DNA of 64,000 bases from Bacillus sp. HSf4 (GCF_029537375.1 NZ_CP120679.1:4321501-4385500); one strand, 5' to 3'. Positions 1 through 9,145 are shown, counted from the first letter of the stretch. The notes: generated by a model not told the origin, from the letters alone. Program-made: numbers and translations.

Positions 1-1166
1 AGGCCACCGAATATTTTTATCAGCTCAGCAAAAACAGCAACTACATCCAGACGAAACGAATTGAAAAAAATGTTTCGTATCAGATGGATACACCTTACGG
101 CACAATGGATATTACGATCAATTTGTCAAAGCCGGAAAAAGACCCTGAGCAAATCAAACGGGAACGCGCCGCTGCAAAACAATCACGCAGCTATCCGACG
201 TGCCTATTGTGCAAAGAAAACGAAGGGTATGCCGGACGAATCGGATATCCTGCCCGGGCGAACCACAGGATTATTAAAGTCCCGCTCGCCGGTGAAAGCT
301 GGTATTTTCAATATTCTCCATATGCTTACTATAACGAGCACAGCATTTTATTTTCTGAGCAGCATCGGCCGATGAAAATTGATAAGCTTGCCTTTCACAG
401 ACTGCTTGCTTTTACAGAGCTGTTTCCGCATTATTTTATCGGATCGAATGCCGATTTGCCGATCGTCGGCGGGTCTATTTTAAGCCATGACCATTATCAG
501 GCCGGACGATATGAGTTTGCGATGACGCGCGCGGAAGACGCGTTCTCCTTTCAAATCAAACAACACCCTGACATCGAAGCGTCCGTTTTAAAATGGCCGA
601 TGTCTGTCATCCGCTTGAAAGGAACTGCGATCAACAGCCTTGTTGAAGCGGCGGACGATATTTTTCAGACGTGGAAAAACTACTCGGATCAACAAGCGGA
701 TATCACCGCTTTTACAGATGGTACGCCTCATAACACGATTACGCCTATCGCAAGAAACGTGAGCGGCGTTTATGAAATCGACCTTGTGCTCAGAAACAAC
801 CGGACATCTGCCGAGCACCCATATGGCATATTCCACCCGCATACTGATGTTCACCATATTAAGAAAGAGAATATCGGCTTAATCGAAGTGATGGGCCTAG
901 CCGTCCTTCCTCCCCGCTTAAAGACCGAATTGGCGGCAGTAAAAGAATTCCTGCTCGGTCAGTCAGATGCCGTTGAAGCGCATCACCGGGAATGGGCCGA
1001 ACAGCTCAAAGCCGAATACGGAGAGCTGTCCGAGCCGGAGCAGGCTGAATCAATTGTACGAAAAGAACTTAGCAAGAAATTTGTCAAAGCCCTTGAGGAC
1101 GCCGGAGTTTTTAAAGATCGCGAAGCTTTCATGCGCTTTATCCGCACAGTCAATCATCAGGGGTAA
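1..1166 (+). CDS. galT: UDP-glucose--hexose-1-phosphate uridylyltransferase, C-terminal part
   Basis: This is the 3' end of galT. The frame is open from position 3, with no start codon in the window, so the gene begins upstream. The product moves UMP between UDP-glucose and galactose-1-phosphate in the Leloir pathway. It resembles the long Firmicutes-type GalT (about 500 residues) rather than the E. coli type. Visible landmarks are the cysteine pair in CLLCKENEGY, the ILSHDHYQAG stretch that fits the histidine-containing active site, and the late FHPHTDVHH segment. The gene ends convergently with a minus-strand ROK regulator. The ATG at 84 is an internal methionine, not the start, because family sequence continues upstream of it. 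I infer that galK/galE-type partners lie to the left, outside the window. Confidence 0.9.
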   Translation, partial: ATEYFYQLSKNSNYIQTKRIEKNVSYQMDTPYGTMDITINLSKPEKDPEQIKRERAAAKQSRSYPTCLLCKENEGYAGRIGYPARANHRIIKVPLAGESWYFQYSPYAYYNEHSILFSEQHRPMKIDKLAFHRLLAFTELFPHYFIGSNADLPIVGGSILSHDHYQAGRYEFAMTRAEDAFSFQIKQHPDIEASVLKWPMSVIRLKGTAINSLVEAADDIFQTWKNYSDQQADITAFTDGTPHNTITPIARNVSGVYEIDLVLRNNRTSAEHPYGIFHPHTDVHHIKKENIGLIEVMGLAVLPPRLKTELAAVKEFLLGQSDAVEAHHREWAEQLKAEYGELSEPEQAESIVRKELSKKFVKALEDAGVFKDREAFMRFIRTVNHQG

Positions 1167-1173
1167 GGCTTCA

Positions 1174-1218
1174 CCGGTGTTAAAATAGGCGAAAAAAATA
1201 AGCTTACTTTAGCACCGG
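1174..1218. terminator. hairpin between convergent galT and ROK gene
   Basis: An 11-bp stem (CCGGTGTTAAA at 1174-1184 with TTTAGCACCGG at 1208-1218, one G-T pair) encloses an A-rich loop and overlaps the stop of the ROK gene. No T-run follows the stem, so a role as bidirectional terminator is only an inference from its place between convergent genes. Confidence 0.35.
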
Positions 1219-2376
1219 ATCAAACAGCTCCGCCAGCAGCAATGAAACGGCTCCGTAAAGCGTCGCTTCATCGCCGAGCTTCGTTATCGTCACATCCGTC
1301 TGCCTCGCTTCGGCTGTTAAAGCTTTCTGCTGTATCGTTTCTCGTATCGCCGGCAATATGAACCTCCCGCCCTTCATCACTCCGCCGCCCAGCACGATTT
1401 TGCCCGGATTGACAAGATGAATGAAGTTGGTCAGCCCGATTCCGATGATCACACCAGTTTCCCGAAAAAGTTCGATACACGTTTGGCAGCCGTTCTCGGC
1501 CATTTCAAACAAATCTTTAGCTGTCAGGCTGTCCTGCCTTTCCTTCAACCGCTTTTTCCCCCGTTCGGCAATCGCTTTTCCGCTCACAATCGTCTGCAGG
1601 CAGCCGCGGTTGCCACATTCGCACTTTTCTCCATTGATATCAATGATCATATGGCCCAGTTCACCCGCGATTCCTTCAACTCCATGGTACAGTTTTCCGT
1701 TGATGACGATCCCCGCACCGACGCCGCGGCCAATATTCACGGCAGCCATGCTGCCTGCGTCATCGTGGCCGCCGAACCACGATTCGCCAAGCGCCATCGC
1801 CCTGGCATCGTTTTCAACTCTTACGGTTAAGTTGAATTCTTGTTCCAGCACATCTTTAATGGGAATATTGGTTAAGTTTAAAATCGGCGCAATGCGTGAC
1901 ATTCCCGTTTCAGCATCGACGACCCCGTGCATGGCGATGCCGATCCCGATGATCTTTTCTTGATCGACATCGGCCCGCCCCAAAATCGCATAGATATTTT
2001 CTTTTAAAACATCCATGAACATCTCGTTTGTCAGCGGTTTTTTCAACAGGCTCGATGTCCGCTGCAGAATCCCTCCGGCTAAATCGGTTAAGACGCACTC
2101 CACCGTCTCAGGCCCGGCATCAATGCCTATGACATAAAAGGCACCTGTGTTGATGTGCAGCATTGTCGGCTTTCTTCCGCCGCTCGAATGACCGAGCGTG
2201 CTTTCTTTGACGAGTCCTTGTCCGATCAGCTCTTTGACAATGCTTGAGACCGTAGGCGGGGTAATCTTCGTCTCTTTGGCGATCTCGGCTCTCGAAATCG
2301 GCTCTGATGTTCTGATTTTATTGAGAATGATCGACTTGTTCACCGATTTCATTAATTGAAATGTTCCTCGCTGCAT
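1204..2376 (-). CDS. ROK-family transcriptional regulator
   Basis: A DNA-binding ROK (repressor, ORF, kinase) protein of the NagC/XylR type, about 390 residues. An N-terminal winged helix-turn-helix (SRAEIAKETKITPPTVSSIV) is followed by the ROK sugar-binding fold with the glycine-rich VIGIDAG start and the zinc motif CECGNRGCLQT that is typical of ROK proteins. The start at 2376 is chosen because GGAGGA lies six bases upstream; an in-frame ATG at 2418 has no such site. It is convergent with galT and divergent from the MarR-like gene. A TTAATTAA-rich stretch just upstream (about 2418-2440) could be an autoregulatory operator. The sugar sensed cannot be told from sequence; a link to galactose use is only suggested by position. 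Confidence 0.88.
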   Translation of the reverse strand: MQRGTFQLMKSVNKSIILNKIRTSEPISRAEIAKETKITPPTVSSIVKELIGQGLVKESTLGHSSGGRKPTMLHINTGAFYVIGIDAGPETVECVLTDLAGGILQRTSSLLKKPLTNEMFMDVLKENIYAILGRADVDQEKIIGIGIAMHGVVDAETGMSRIAPILNLTNIPIKDVLEQEFNLTVRVENDARAMALGESWFGGHDDAGSMAAVNIGRGVGAGIVINGKLYHGVEGIAGELGHMIIDINGEKCECGNRGCLQTIVSGKAIAERGKKRLKERQDSLTAKDLFEMAENGCQTCIELFRETGVIIGIGLTNFIHLVNPGKIVLGGGVMKGGRFILPAIRETIQQKALTAEARQTDVTITKLGDEATLYGAVSLLLAELFDPVLK

Positions 2377-2469
2377 GGGAATCCTCCATTGAATGATTTG
2401 TTTTATTGTAGCACACATAATTAATTTAATTAATTAACGAGATGATAAATTGTAGTTGCTTTTCGCAAA

Positions 2470-2490
2470 ATAGTCAGTTAAACTGACTAT
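2470..2490. promoter_or_regulatory. palindromic operator of MarR regulator
   Basis: A perfect 21-bp palindrome (half-site ATAGTCAGTT, centre at 2480) lies about 35 bp upstream of the MarR-family gene. MarR proteins usually bind such sites and repress their own operon. The assignment to this regulator is an inference from position. Confidence 0.7.
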
Positions 2491-2514
2491 ATACAATACT
2501 GATAATAAAAAGAG

Positions 2515-2949
2515 GTGATTATACTGGATCTATTAAGCCAGTCTTACGGGTTTTTATTAGGAAAAGTCCTTCAGCAAATGGAAAACAAGGTCGCAGATGC
2601 CCTGACGCCATATCACCTTGAAGCCAGACAGCTCGGGGTTCTCTTATTTATTAAGGAACACCCTTACTCTTCCCAAAAGCTGATCTCCGAAAAACTGCAG
2701 ATCGATCGAACAACAATGGTCAGCCATGTTGACCACTTAGAGACATTGGGCTTTGTTGAGCGGGCTAAAAATCCAAATGACCGCAGAGCATACAGTCTGA
2801 TCCTCACTGAAAAAGGCAGTGATGTGTTGTCATCATGCAGAGTGCTTTTAGCACAAGCAGAATCTGACGTGTTATCCCCTTTAAATGAACATGAAAAAAA
2901 GGTCTTTAAAGATATGCTTTTAAGAGTGTGGAGCCAGTACAAAAAATAG
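2515..2949 (+). CDS. MarR-family transcriptional regulator
   Basis: A 144-residue winged-helix regulator. The middle shows the recognition region (LISEKLQIDRTTMVSHVDHLETLGFV) followed by the wing (NPNDRRAYSLILTEKG), both typical of MarR. The GTG at 2515 lies inside the sequence AGAGGTGATT, which itself looks like the ribosome binding site, so the true start may be the in-frame CTG at 2524. The gene heads a three-gene cluster with a rhodanese and an EVE-domain protein; the rhodanese start follows its stop by 11 bases. There is no cysteine in the N-terminal helix as in OhrR-type sensors, although one cysteine is present near residue 107. The inducer is unknown; sulfur or thiol stress is suggested by the rhodanese partner. 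Confidence 0.88.
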   Translation: MIILDLLSQSYGFLLGKVLQQMENKVADALTPYHLEARQLGVLLFIKEHPYSSQKLISEKLQIDRTTMVSHVDHLETLGFVERAKNPNDRRAYSLILTEKGSDVLSSCRVLLAQAESDVLSPLNEHEKKVFKDMLLRVWSQYKK

Positions 2950-2960
2950 GAGGTTACCTT

Positions 2961-3353
2961 ATGAATGCACTTGATTTTTTCAACGCCCGTTTAGAAGCCA
3001 CCATAAGTCCGATGGATTATTTAAAGTCAGCAAAAAGAAACCCTGAGACATATTTTTTAATCGATGTCAGAAACGGTCCAAGCGAATTAAGAAATCCTAC
3101 GATAAAGGGTGCGGTGGTCATACCGGAACAAGAATTGCGGGACCGGTTGAATGACATCCCCAAGGATAAGGAAATAATCGTATACTGCTGGGACGTGTGG
3201 TGCAATACTGCCGCTAAAGCAGCAAAATGTCTATTAGAACAAGACTATCAAGTAAAAGAACTGGCCGGGGGCATAGCCGCCTGGCAAAAAATGAACTTCC
3301 CTGTCTCAACATCCACTGAAGACAATACTGGGAGCGATACTTGCGGATGTTAA
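2961..3353 (+). CDS. rhodanese-like domain protein
   Basis: A 130-residue single-domain rhodanese. The start at 2961 has AGGAGG seven bases upstream; a longer frame from 2928 begins inside the preceding gene. The CDC25/rhodanese landmarks FLIDVRN and IVYCWDVWCNTAAKAA are visible, the latter carrying the active-site cysteine loop. The C-terminus ends with a second cysteine pair (DTCGC), which is unusual and could serve as a redox relay or metal ligand. It sits between the MarR regulator and an EVE-domain gene that it overlaps by a few bases, so the three are probably co-transcribed. A role as sulfur carrier or in detoxification is inferred from the family. Confidence 0.85.
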   Translation: MNALDFFNARLEATISPMDYLKSAKRNPETYFLIDVRNGPSELRNPTIKGAVVIPEQELRDRLNDIPKDKEIIVYCWDVWCNTAAKAAKCLLEQDYQVKELAGGIAAWQKMNFPVSTSTEDNTGSDTCGC

Positions 3354-3775
3354 AGCGAAAGTATTGGATCGGTGTGGCTTCCCGGGATCATGTCGCAAAG
3401 GCTGTATCCGGGGGCTTTGCCCAGCTTTGTCACGGAAAAGAGGCGCCTTTAAAAAGAATGAATCCCGGGGATTGGATCATTTATTACTCCCCAAAGCTTC
3501 ATTTAAGAGATCACACACCATATCAAAAATTTACGGCTATCGGGAAGGTCATTGATGATCATGTGTTCAAATTTGATATGGGGAATGGATTCATGCCTTT
3601 TAGAAGAAATATCGACTTTCAAAAATGTGTGGAAACGTCCATCCATCCACTTATTCCTCACCTCTCTTTTATCGAAAATCAAAAACACTGGGGATATCCC
3701 TTCAGATTTGGACATGTAGAAATCGGTCAACAGGACTTCAATCTCATCTCTCAACATATGAGGGCGATACAATAA
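3347..3775 (+). CDS. EVE (PUA-like) domain protein, UPF0310 type
   Basis: A protein of about 142 residues. KYWIGVASRDHV at the N-terminus, the PGDWIIYYSPK strand and the late HWGYPFRFGHVEI segment match the EVE/PUA-like fold of the UPF0310 family. EVE domains bind modified bases in DNA or RNA. Two starts are possible: TTG at 3341, preceded by GGGAG, or ATG at 3347. Both lie inside the end of the rhodanese gene, which suggests translational coupling. The specific ligand is not known. Confidence 0.8.
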   Translation: MLKRKYWIGVASRDHVAKAVSGGFAQLCHGKEAPLKRMNPGDWIIYYSPKLHLRDHTPYQKFTAIGKVIDDHVFKFDMGNGFMPFRRNIDFQKCVETSIHPLIPHLSFIENQKHWGYPFRFGHVEIGQQDFNLISQHMRAIQ

Positions 3776-3881
3776 TCGCCCTTTCTTTTTTTCTCTCATC
3801 ACTTCCTTTCTCAAAAGTAAACATAACCGCTCTGGCCTTGATCATTTGCAATCATGGGAAAATTTCTCATAAAAATTAGAA

Positions 3882-3897
3882 ATGAAAGTGTTTGCAT
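3882..3897 (+). promoter_or_regulatory. upstream catabolite-responsive element (cre) of gnt operon
   Basis: The 16-mer starting ATGAAAGTG and ending TTTGCAT fits the CcpA cre consensus with two mismatches. It overlaps the -35 box of the gnt promoter. The B. subtilis gnt operon has a cre at the equivalent place. Confidence 0.75.
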
Positions 3898-3936
3898 AAT
3901 CAAAAAATTCGCGTTATCATACTTGTATACAAGTAT
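3892..3936 (+). promoter_or_regulatory. gnt promoter with GntR operator
   Basis: A SigA-type promoter TTGCAT (3892-3897), 17-bp spacer, TATCAT (3915-3920) is followed directly by a perfect 18-bp palindrome with half-site ATACTTGTA (3919-3936). The palindrome covers the expected transcription start and matches the known GntR operator of B. subtilis. Confidence 0.88.
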
Positions 3937-3961
3937 ACTCGTATAACTGGAAGGTGACGTT

Positions 3962-4693
3962 ATGAGTGAATCTAACAGTTTTTTATATCCCGAGAAGTGG
4001 CTTTCACGAGCTTCAACCGGTGTCCGCGTGGCATCAGAACTGAGGATGCGGATTATTTCCGGAATGATTGAAAGCGGTACCATCATTTCGGAAAATAAAT
4101 TGGCTGCGGAATTTTCGGTGAGCCGGTCGCCCGTTCGCGAAGCCTTAAAAATCCTTGCTTCTGAACGAATCATTCGCCTGGAAAGAATGGGCGCCGTTGT
4201 CATTGGTTTAACAGAGAAAAAGATTAGGGAGATTTACGATGTCCGTCTGCTCATGGAAACGTTTGTCTTTGAGCGGCTGGGAAGAGCCGATGTCGATCAA
4301 TTAGTGACCGACCTCAGCAAAATACTAGAAATGATGAAAATCTCCATCAAATACAAAGATGCGGATGAATTCTCTTATCAAGATGTGTTATTTCATGAAA
4401 CGATTGTACGGTCTATCAACCACTCCTATATTCTGATGATCTGGAATAATTTAAAGCCTGTAATGGAAAGCTTCATCCTTTTATCGATGCGTGCGCGCTT
4501 AAAGGAAAAGTATGAAGACTTTGCAAGGGTATTGAACAATCATGAGCTTTATATTGAAGCGATCAAAACAAAAGATAGAGCCCTGATGCTCAAGTCCTTA
4601 CATCAAAATTTCGATGACGTACAAGATAAGGTTGAAGACCTTTGGTTATCGCAACAAATGCTGTCTAAAGGGGCTGAACAAGAAAATGACTAG
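3962..4693 (+). CDS. gntR: GntR, repressor of the gluconate operon
   Basis: A 243-residue GntR-family (FadR subgroup) repressor and first gene of gntRKPZ. The N-terminal winged helix is seen as LAAEFSVSRSPVREALKIL; the helical C-terminal effector domain (residues about 90-230) binds gluconate in B. subtilis, which releases DNA. Length and sequence closely match B. subtilis GntR as I remember it. Its own operator overlaps the promoter upstream, and a second cre lies within its coding sequence. The stop overlaps the gntK start by eight bases. Confidence 0.96.
   Translation: MSESNSFLYPEKWLSRASTGVRVASELRMRIISGMIESGTIISENKLAAEFSVSRSPVREALKILASERIIRLERMGAVVIGLTEKKIREIYDVRLLMETFVFERLGRADVDQLVTDLSKILEMMKISIKYKDADEFSYQDVLFHETIVRSINHSYILMIWNNLKPVMESFILLSMRARLKEKYEDFARVLNNHELYIEAIKTKDRALMLKSLHQNFDDVQDKVEDLWLSQQMLSKGAEQEND
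4068..4083 (+). promoter_or_regulatory. downstream cre inside gntR
   Basis: TTGAAAGCGGTACCAT matches the cre consensus with one mismatch and lies about 105 bp into gntR. B. subtilis has a downstream cre in the same part of gntR, where CcpA with HPr-Ser-P blocks the operon when glucose is present. Confidence 0.8.
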
Positions 4694-6218
4694 TTATATG
4701 TTAGGGATTGATATCGGGACGACAAGCACGAAGGCTGTCTTATTCAGTGAGAAAGGGGATGTGATCCAAAAGGAAAGCATCGGATACCCGCTTTACACAC
4801 CGGATATCTCGACAGCCGAACAAGACCCTGATGAAATTTTTCAGGCCGTGATTCTTGCTGCTGGCAACATCACGAAACAACATCCGCACAAAAAGATCTC
4901 ATTTGTTTCATTCAGCAGCGCCATGCACAGTGTCATCGCCATGGATGAAAAAGACCAGCCGCTGACACCGTGCATCACCTGGGCTGATAATCGAAGCGAA
5001 GGCTGGGCCCATAAGATCAAGGATGAGCTGAATGGACATGAAGTCTATAAGCGAACAGGTACACCGATCCATCCGATGTCACCGTTAAGCAAAATCGCCT
5101 GGATTGTGAATGAACGTCATGAAATCGCTTCCAAAACCAAAAAATATATCGGAATCAAAGAGTACATTTTCAAAAAGCTTTTCGATCAATATGTCGTCGA
5201 TTACTCTCTGGCTTCAGCCATGGGAATGATGAACCTGAAAACCTTGGATTGGGACGAAGAAGCGTTATCCATCGCAGGCGTTACACGAGATCATTTGTCA
5301 AAGCTGGTTCCGACAACAGCGATATTTGAAAACTGCCAGCCGGCCTTTGCCGAGCAAATGGGAATCGATCCGGCGACACCTTTTGTCATCGGAGCAAGCG
5401 ACGGCGTGCTGTCCAACCTCGGCGTCAACGCTATTAAAAAAGGCGAAATTGCCGTCACAATCGGGACAAGCGGCGCGATCCGCACAATCATCGATGAACC
5501 TCAAACCGATGAAAAGGGGCGCATTTTTTGCTACGCGCTTACAGAGAACCATTGGGTCATCGGCGGACCTGTCAACAACGGCGGCATCGTTCTTCGCTGG
5601 ATCAGGGACGAATTTGCCTCTGCAGAAATCGAAACGGCAAAAAGGCTCGGCATTGATCCGTACGATGTGCTAACCAAAATCGCCGAACGGGTAAGACCCG
5701 GCGCTGATGGCTTGCTCTTTCACCCGTATCTCGCGGGCGAACGCGCTCCGCTGTGGAATCCGGATGTGCGCGGTTCATTCTTCGGCCTCACCATGTCCCA
5801 TAAGAAGGAACATATGATTCGCGCGGCATTGGAAGGGGTCATTTACAACTTATACACCGTCTTTTTGGCATTAACGGAATGCATGGACGGACCTGTCACC
5901 CGCATTCAAGCGACAGGAGGCTTTGCAAGATCTGACGTGTGGCGGCAAATGATGGCCGATATCTTCGAATCGGAAGTCGTCGTCCCTGAAAGCTTCGAAA
6001 GTTCGTGTCTGGGAGCCTGCATTTTAGGCCTTTATGCCACAGGAAAAATCAATTCCTTCGACATCGTCTCAGACATGATCGGCAGCACCCACCGGCATTC
6101 GCCGAAAGAAGAAGCTGCCCGGGAGTACAGAAAATTAATGCCGATCTTTATCAACTTGTCGCGGTCTTTGGAACACGAATATACACAAATTTCCAATTAC
6201 CAAAGAAGCCTTAACTAA
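4686..6218 (+). CDS. gntK: gluconate kinase
   Basis: A FGGY-family carbohydrate kinase of 510 residues that phosphorylates gluconate to 6-phosphogluconate. The phosphate-binding start YMLGIDIGTTSTKAVLFS, the catalytic GASDGVLSNLG segment with its aspartate, and the ATP-binding ATGGFARSDVW loop are all present. The ATG at 4686 is chosen because it gives the conserved family N-terminus; an open frame extends upstream into gntR. It overlaps gntR and is followed 33 bp later by gntP. It is induced with the operon by gluconate. Confidence 0.96.
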   Translation: MTSYMLGIDIGTTSTKAVLFSEKGDVIQKESIGYPLYTPDISTAEQDPDEIFQAVILAAGNITKQHPHKKISFVSFSSAMHSVIAMDEKDQPLTPCITWADNRSEGWAHKIKDELNGHEVYKRTGTPIHPMSPLSKIAWIVNERHEIASKTKKYIGIKEYIFKKLFDQYVVDYSLASAMGMMNLKTLDWDEEALSIAGVTRDHLSKLVPTTAIFENCQPAFAEQMGIDPATPFVIGASDGVLSNLGVNAIKKGEIAVTIGTSGAIRTIIDEPQTDEKGRIFCYALTENHWVIGGPVNNGGIVLRWIRDEFASAEIETAKRLGIDPYDVLTKIAERVRPGADGLLFHPYLAGERAPLWNPDVRGSFFGLTMSHKKEHMIRAALEGVIYNLYTVFLALTECMDGPVTRIQATGGFARSDVWRQMMADIFESEVVVPESFESSCLGACILGLYATGKINSFDIVSDMIGSTHRHSPKEEAAREYRKLMPIFINLSRSLEHEYTQISNYQRSLN

Positions 6219-6251
6219 CAAAAAAAAACAACAAGAATTGGAGGCGTTATC

Positions 6252-7598
6252 ATGCCATTACTCATTGTAGCAATCGGGATTGTCGCATTACTGCTGTTAA
6301 TTATGGGATTGAAACTGAACACGTTTGTTTCCTTGATTATTGTATCGTTCGGCGTCGCGTTGGCGCTCGGCATGCCGCTTGATGAAATCGTCAAAACGAT
6401 TGAAGAAGGACTCGGCGGCACGCTTGGCCACATCGCCTTGATCTTCGGGCTCGGCGCCATGCTCGGCAGACTGATCGCGGATTCAGGGGGCGCGCAGCGG
6501 ATTGCGATGACCCTCGTCAACAAATTTGGCGAAAAAAATATTCAATGGGCCGTTGTCATCGCTTCATTTATCATCGGGGTTGCTTTATTCTTTGAAGTCG
6601 GACTTGTTTTGCTTATTCCAATTGTATTTGCCATTTCAAGAGAATTAAAGATTTCTATTTTATATTTGGGGATTCCGATGGTGGCGGCTTTATCCGTCAC
6701 ACACGGCTTCCTGCCTCCGCATCCGGGGCCGACGGCAATCGCCGGAGAACTCGGAGCCAACATCGGGGAAGTTCTGCTTTACGGTTTCATCGTTGCCGTT
6801 CCAACAGTGCTTTTAGCCGGACCCATATTTACGAAAATAGCAAAAAAAATCGTCCCGCAATCATTTGAAAAAATGGGCAGCATCGCGTCATTAGGTGAAC
6901 AAAAAACATTCAAGCTCGAGGAAACACCAAAATTCGGCATTAGCGTATTTACAGCGATGCTTCCGGTTATTATCATGTCCATCTCTACGATTATTACATT
7001 GCTTCATGAGACGATGGGATTTGCCGATAATGGTGCGCTTGCATTTATCCAATTCATCGGAAATGCATCGACTTCGATGGTGATCTCTTTATTAGTCGCC
7101 ATCTATACGATGGGAATCGCGAGAAACATTCCGATCAAACAGGTGATGGATTCCTGCTCAACAGCCATTACGCAAATCGGCATGATGCTTTTGATCATCG
7201 GAGGCGGCGGCGCCTTCAAACAAGTCCTTATTAACGGCGGGGTAGGCGACTATGTGGCCGAATTATTCAAAGGAACGTCAATGTCTCCGATTTTGCTTGC
7301 CTGGTTGATCGCGGCCATCTTGCGTATTTCTTTAGGATCTGCCACAGTTGCTGCCTTAAGCACAACCGGGCTTGTCATTCCAATGCTTGGACAAACCGAT
7401 GTCAACCTTGCATTGGTGGTGCTGGCCACAGGGGCCGGAAGTGTAATCGCTTCCCACGTCAATGATGCAGGCTTCTGGATGTTCAAAGAGTACTTCGGCT
7501 TAAGCATGAAAGAAACATTCGCGACATGGACGGTGCTGGAAACAATTATCGCAGTAGCCGGATTAGGATTTACTTTATTGTTAAGCCTAATTGTATAA
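6252..7598 (+). CDS. gntP: gluconate permease
   Basis: A 448-residue GntP-family proton-coupled gluconate transporter in the cytoplasmic membrane. About a dozen hydrophobic segments span the length, with family motifs such as ALGMPLDEIVKTIEEG near the N-terminus, TLGHIALIFGLGAMLGRL, and THGFLPPHPGPTAIA in the middle. A GGAGGCG ribosome binding site lies eight bases before the ATG. It sits between gntK and gntZ in the gnt operon and supplies their substrate. Confidence 0.95.
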   Translation: MPLLIVAIGIVALLLLIMGLKLNTFVSLIIVSFGVALALGMPLDEIVKTIEEGLGGTLGHIALIFGLGAMLGRLIADSGGAQRIAMTLVNKFGEKNIQWAVVIASFIIGVALFFEVGLVLLIPIVFAISRELKISILYLGIPMVAALSVTHGFLPPHPGPTAIAGELGANIGEVLLYGFIVAVPTVLLAGPIFTKIAKKIVPQSFEKMGSIASLGEQKTFKLEETPKFGISVFTAMLPVIIMSISTIITLLHETMGFADNGALAFIQFIGNASTSMVISLLVAIYTMGIARNIPIKQVMDSCSTAITQIGMMLLIIGGGGAFKQVLINGGVGDYVAELFKGTSMSPILLAWLIAAILRISLGSATVAALSTTGLVIPMLGQTDVNLALVVLATGAGSVIASHVNDAGFWMFKEYFGLSMKETFATWTVLETIIAVAGLGFTLLLSLIV

Positions 7599-7628
7599 AG
7601 AGTTTCAAGAAGAAGGAGCAGGTAACAA

Positions 7629-9035
7629 ATGTTCAATACAATAGGAGTCATAGGTTTAGGCGTCATGGGCAGCAATATCGCTCTGAACATGGCCAGCAAA
7701 GGGGAACAGGTCGCAGTCTATAATTACACAAGGGATTTAACCGACCAGCTTGTCCAAAAGACTGATGGAAAGGTACTCAATCCGTACTACGAGCTTCAGG
7801 ATTTCGTTCAGTCATTAGAAACACCGCGCAAAATCTTTTTAATGGTCACAGCGGGAAAACCGGTCGATTCAGTGATTGACTCACTCATTCCTTTGCTTGA
7901 AGAAGGGGATGTCATCATGGACGGCGGCAACTCCCACTACCAAGACACAGAACGAAGATATGAAAAACTGAAAGCGAAGGGAATCGGCTACCTGGGCATC
8001 GGCATTTCCGGCGGTGAAGTCGGCGCTCGAAAAGGACCTTCCATCATGCCTGGCGGAGACCGGGATGTCTATGAAAAAGCGGCTCCGATTTTGACGAAAA
8101 TCGCTGCGCAAGTGGGAGATGACCCATGCTGTGTATATATCGGACCAAAAGGTGCGGGGCATTTTGTGAAAATGGTCCACAACGGGATCGAATACGCCGA
8201 TATGCAGCTGATCGCGGAAGCGTATACATTTTTAAGAGACCAATTACATGTATCCGTTAATGAAATCGCTGACATTTTTGAAACGTGGAACGAAGGCGAG
8301 CTGAAAAGCTATCTCATCGAGATCACCGCGGACATTCTAAGGAAAACAGATGAAAAGACGGGTGAACCGCTGATTGATGTCATCCTTGATAAAACAGGCC
8401 AAAAAGGCACAGGCAAATGGACAAGCCTGCAAGCCGTCGACAATGGCATCCCATCATCGATTATCACGGAATCGTTATTCGCCCGCTACCTGTCGTCTTT
8501 AAAAGACGAGCGGGTCGCCGCGGAGAAGATCCTTGCCGGGCCGGAAAAAAAAGCTCAACACCTGGATCAGGATTTGTGGATCGATTACGTCAGACAAGCC
8601 TTATATATGGGGAAAGTCTGCGCCTATGCACAAGGCTTCGCCCAATATAAAATGTCGTCCGACCTGTACGGATGGGATCTACCGTTAAATGATATCGCCC
8701 TGATTTTCCGGGGCGGCTGCATCATTCGCGCCGATTTCTTAAATCTGATCAGCGATGCATTCCGCAAACAGCCGGACCTGTCCAATTTGCTGACGGCGCC
8801 GTACTTTGCGGAAAAGCTCAAGGCATACCAAACAGGACTCAGAAAAGTCGTCTGTGAAGGGATCAGCTCAGGCATCTCATTCCCGTGCCTGAGCACCGCC
8901 CTCTCTTATTATGACGGCTACCGCACAGGCCGCTCCAACGCAAACCTTTTGCAGGCGCAGCGCGATTATTTCGGCGCCCATACGTATGAGCGCACGGATA
9001 TGGAAGGCGTGTTTCATACGGATTGGTATGAATGA
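7629..9035 (+). CDS. gntZ: 6-phosphogluconate dehydrogenase, decarboxylating
   Basis: A 468-residue enzyme that oxidises 6-phosphogluconate to ribulose-5-phosphate and CO2, last gene of the gnt operon. The Rossmann motif GLGVMGSNIALNMA, the substrate-binding GGNSHYQDTERR and GISGGEVGARKGPSIMPGG segments, and the catalytic KMVHNGIEYADMQ lysine region are visible. An intact family C-terminus (ARRDYFGAHTYER-like) is present. Preceded by a GAAGGAGCAGG ribosome binding site. A terminator hairpin follows the stop. Confidence 0.95.
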   Translation: MFNTIGVIGLGVMGSNIALNMASKGEQVAVYNYTRDLTDQLVQKTDGKVLNPYYELQDFVQSLETPRKIFLMVTAGKPVDSVIDSLIPLLEEGDVIMDGGNSHYQDTERRYEKLKAKGIGYLGIGISGGEVGARKGPSIMPGGDRDVYEKAAPILTKIAAQVGDDPCCVYIGPKGAGHFVKMVHNGIEYADMQLIAEAYTFLRDQLHVSVNEIADIFETWNEGELKSYLIEITADILRKTDEKTGEPLIDVILDKTGQKGTGKWTSLQAVDNGIPSSIITESLFARYLSSLKDERVAAEKILAGPEKKAQHLDQDLWIDYVRQALYMGKVCAYAQGFAQYKMSSDLYGWDLPLNDIALIFRGGCIIRADFLNLISDAFRKQPDLSNLLTAPYFAEKLKAYQTGLRKVVCEGISSGISFPCLSTALSYYDGYRTGRSNANLLQAQRDYFGAHTYERTDMEGVFHTDWYE

Positions 9036-9041
9036 CAGATG

Positions 9042-9077
9042 AACTGCACATCTTCTTGGATGTGCAGTTTTATTTCT
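9042..9077 (+). terminator. terminator of the gnt operon
   Basis: An 11-bp perfect stem (AACTGCACATC / GATGTGCAGTT) with a six-base loop, followed by TTATTT, starts six bases after the gntZ stop. Confidence 0.85.
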
Positions 9078-9127
9078 GAGAAATCCAGATATATGTCCTA
9101 AGTCCTATTTTTAATAGGATTCATACT

Positions 9128-9145
9128 TTGTTCAACATTTCACAA
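9128..9145. promoter_or_regulatory. weaker Rex-like site
   Basis: TTGTTCAACATTTCACAA keeps both outer arms of the Rex consensus (TTGTGA...TCACAA) but is imperfect in the left half. It lies about 120 bp upstream of the stronger site at 9251. Confidence 0.45.
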
